A stretch of DNA of 64,000 bases, taken from assembly GCF_907164915.1 (NCBI RefSeq), contig NC_061862.1, positions 9,101,505 to 9,165,504 on the forward strand, read 5' to 3'. Of this stretch, positions 62,498 to 64,000 are shown in pieces. Below the pieces are notes generated by a model, which worked only from the letters and a program-made list of their open reading frames with translations, was not told the origin of the DNA and searched no databases. Source of the stretch: Impatiens glandulifera (lineage: Eukaryota > Streptophyta > Magnoliopsida > Ericales > Balsaminaceae). Each line of letters starts with the position of its first letter. Position 1 is the first letter of the stretch. The position numbers and the translations under genes were made by a program.

Positions 62498-64000
62498 TAA
62501 ATAAACTTGGCAGGTACAGTTTTTTAAAATGAAAATTTTGAAGTAAAATAATTTGGGTAAGAATATTTAATGATTCCTTTTTTAAATAAAATATATTGTA
62601 TTTTAATATTTTGATTCATTAATTAAGTTAGGTAGTTGATAAAAATATGAATAAATATTTTTTGAACTTTTAGATTATTTAAAATAAATAACTGAATAAG
62701 ACAATATCTATCAAATACTTGTTTACCTCATATAGTTTTTCAACATTTTGAGTTTGTTACTAGTTTATTGAAACTTTCTATGAAAAGGTTGTCATTAATC
62801 TACATAATAGTGAAAGATGGTAACTCAAAAATGGATGTTTTATTTATTTATTTAGTAAGCTAGTTTGATCCAAGAGCGTTCTTGTTGAACTGAAAACCTT
62901 TGATTTTTTAAACAATTAGAAAGATGAAATGTTATGTTTAGTTTCTTTATTATTTTAAAAAAGTTTTTAGCTAGTCTAATAAGTGGGCATATCCTTTAAT
63001 TTGTTTTCTTAGTTATAAACAAATTTTGAATGATCATAATCATCCCATAACGTAGATCATTCTTATCAATGAATTAATTATACTTTTAAACGTGTTTAAG
63101 ATGTTACCACTAGGCACTAGTAAAATCTGAATAATCATACTTTTAAACGTGTTTAAGATGGGTATATTAGTCAACATTTGAAATTTTCTTAAATTCAAAA
63201 GCGAATAAATTAATTAAAAGAATTAAACATTAAAGTTATTATTTTAATTAACTTGTTAAATTTTAGTTTCAAGTTTATAACATGGTGTCATGGACCACAA
63301 TGATGAATTAAATTTATGAACCATATGATATATGATTAAATTAGTATACTAAGATAAGATGGGGGATCTTTTCTTTCGTGTCTTGTTTGAAGAGTCTGGA
63401 ATGAAACAGCACTGGCCACTGTTACTCAAATATTGACAAATGGTAAAAGAGATATTTATAAATAAGATCATTCTTTTATTTCTTTTTATAATACATTATC
63501 TGCGAAGCTTTGTCAATTAAAATGGAAACTCACAGTTTAAAATTCGAGACTATTTAAGGTTAAAATTTTATAAAATATTCATATTACTAATTTAACTATC
63601 AAATTAAAAAAAATGAATAGTAAAAAAAAACTCTCAATTCGTTAAAATTCAATAGTTAAATCAGTGACTTAACAACTTTTAAAATAGTTAAAAAAACATG
63701 ATCTCAGTTTTTTTTATTTGTTAAGTAAAAACCCGAAAATGTAAAATTTTAAACATAGATTCCACATTTTTTAAGAACTCAATTTGACAATTTATATATA
63801 TATAGAGAGAAAAAGGCACGTAACATTACAAACCACAATTTTGACCGCTGGATTTGTTTGAACTCGGCCGACCAAACCGGTCTCTTCTGAATTGTCCAAT
63901 TGTTAGGCCAGCCAGACAATGATAGTTGAGAAAAGAGATAAATCATAGTAAATACTTACATGGGTCACTGCACTAGACCAATTTGAAACAATCATCACAA
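62498..64000. other. intergenic AT-rich DNA, no gene seen
   Basis: No gene or mobile element could be recognised. A short duplicated phrase (CATACTTTTAAACGTGTTTAAGATG-like) occurs near 63090 and 63139. Confidence 0.5.

Overview
This is nuclear DNA from a flowering plant, a eudicot judging by gene content. It is AT-rich and its genes have many short introns with GT-AG borders. It encodes a plastid fatty acyl reductase, an R2R3-MYB of the MYB5 type and a KIN-7 kinesin. More than half of the window is transposon or repeat sequence. I cannot name the species.

Layout. Positions 1-1523 are AT-rich flank with one possible MITE. Positions 1524-12927 are one complete-looking CACTA (En/Spm) transposon with a GCT target-site duplication. 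It holds a small TNPA-like gene, a 17-copy hairpin array on an 83-bp period, a spliced TNP2 transposase gene (1051 codons), a six-exon TNPA-like gene (487 codons) and dense subterminal repeats. Positions 13216-18800 hold two head-to-tail copies of an unclassified repeat. The second copy contains a 299-bp hAT-type element with an 8-bp duplication and four tandem 466-bp units. Positions 18800-24500 are AT-rich, with MITE relics and a 100-bp (AT)n tract.

The gene-rich core runs from 24.9 to 55.4 kb. It contains: a 23-exon KIN-7 kinesin (+, 24958-37127); a convergent TMCO1 calcium-channel homologue (-, 37330-37914); a two-exon plastid-type protein (-, 40271-41191); a decayed LINE fragment; a nine-exon FAR2/MS2-like reductase (-, 43208-45671) with two GC-AG introns; ribosomal protein eS28 (+, 48424-48621) with a typical ribosomal-protein promoter; a 1030-bp solo LTR (52280-53309); and a MYB5-like regulator (-, 54345-55367). 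About 0.5 kb upstream of the MYB gene starts a roughly 400-bp unit repeated four times.

From 57.4 to 62.5 kb there are two related tRNA-derived SINEs and a 4.2-kb Mutator-like element with long inverted termini. That element carries a broken DUF1985 (ULP-associated, Kaonashi-type) gene on + and a truncated, broken MURA N-terminus on -. The rest is AT-rich intergenic DNA.

The host genes are ordinary single-copy loci and do not form a pathway together. The most notable biology is the architecture of the CACTA element and the remnant of the Kaonashi-like MULE. Exon borders were placed by eye from splice sites and reading-frame continuity; the CDS totals given below are all divisible by three.
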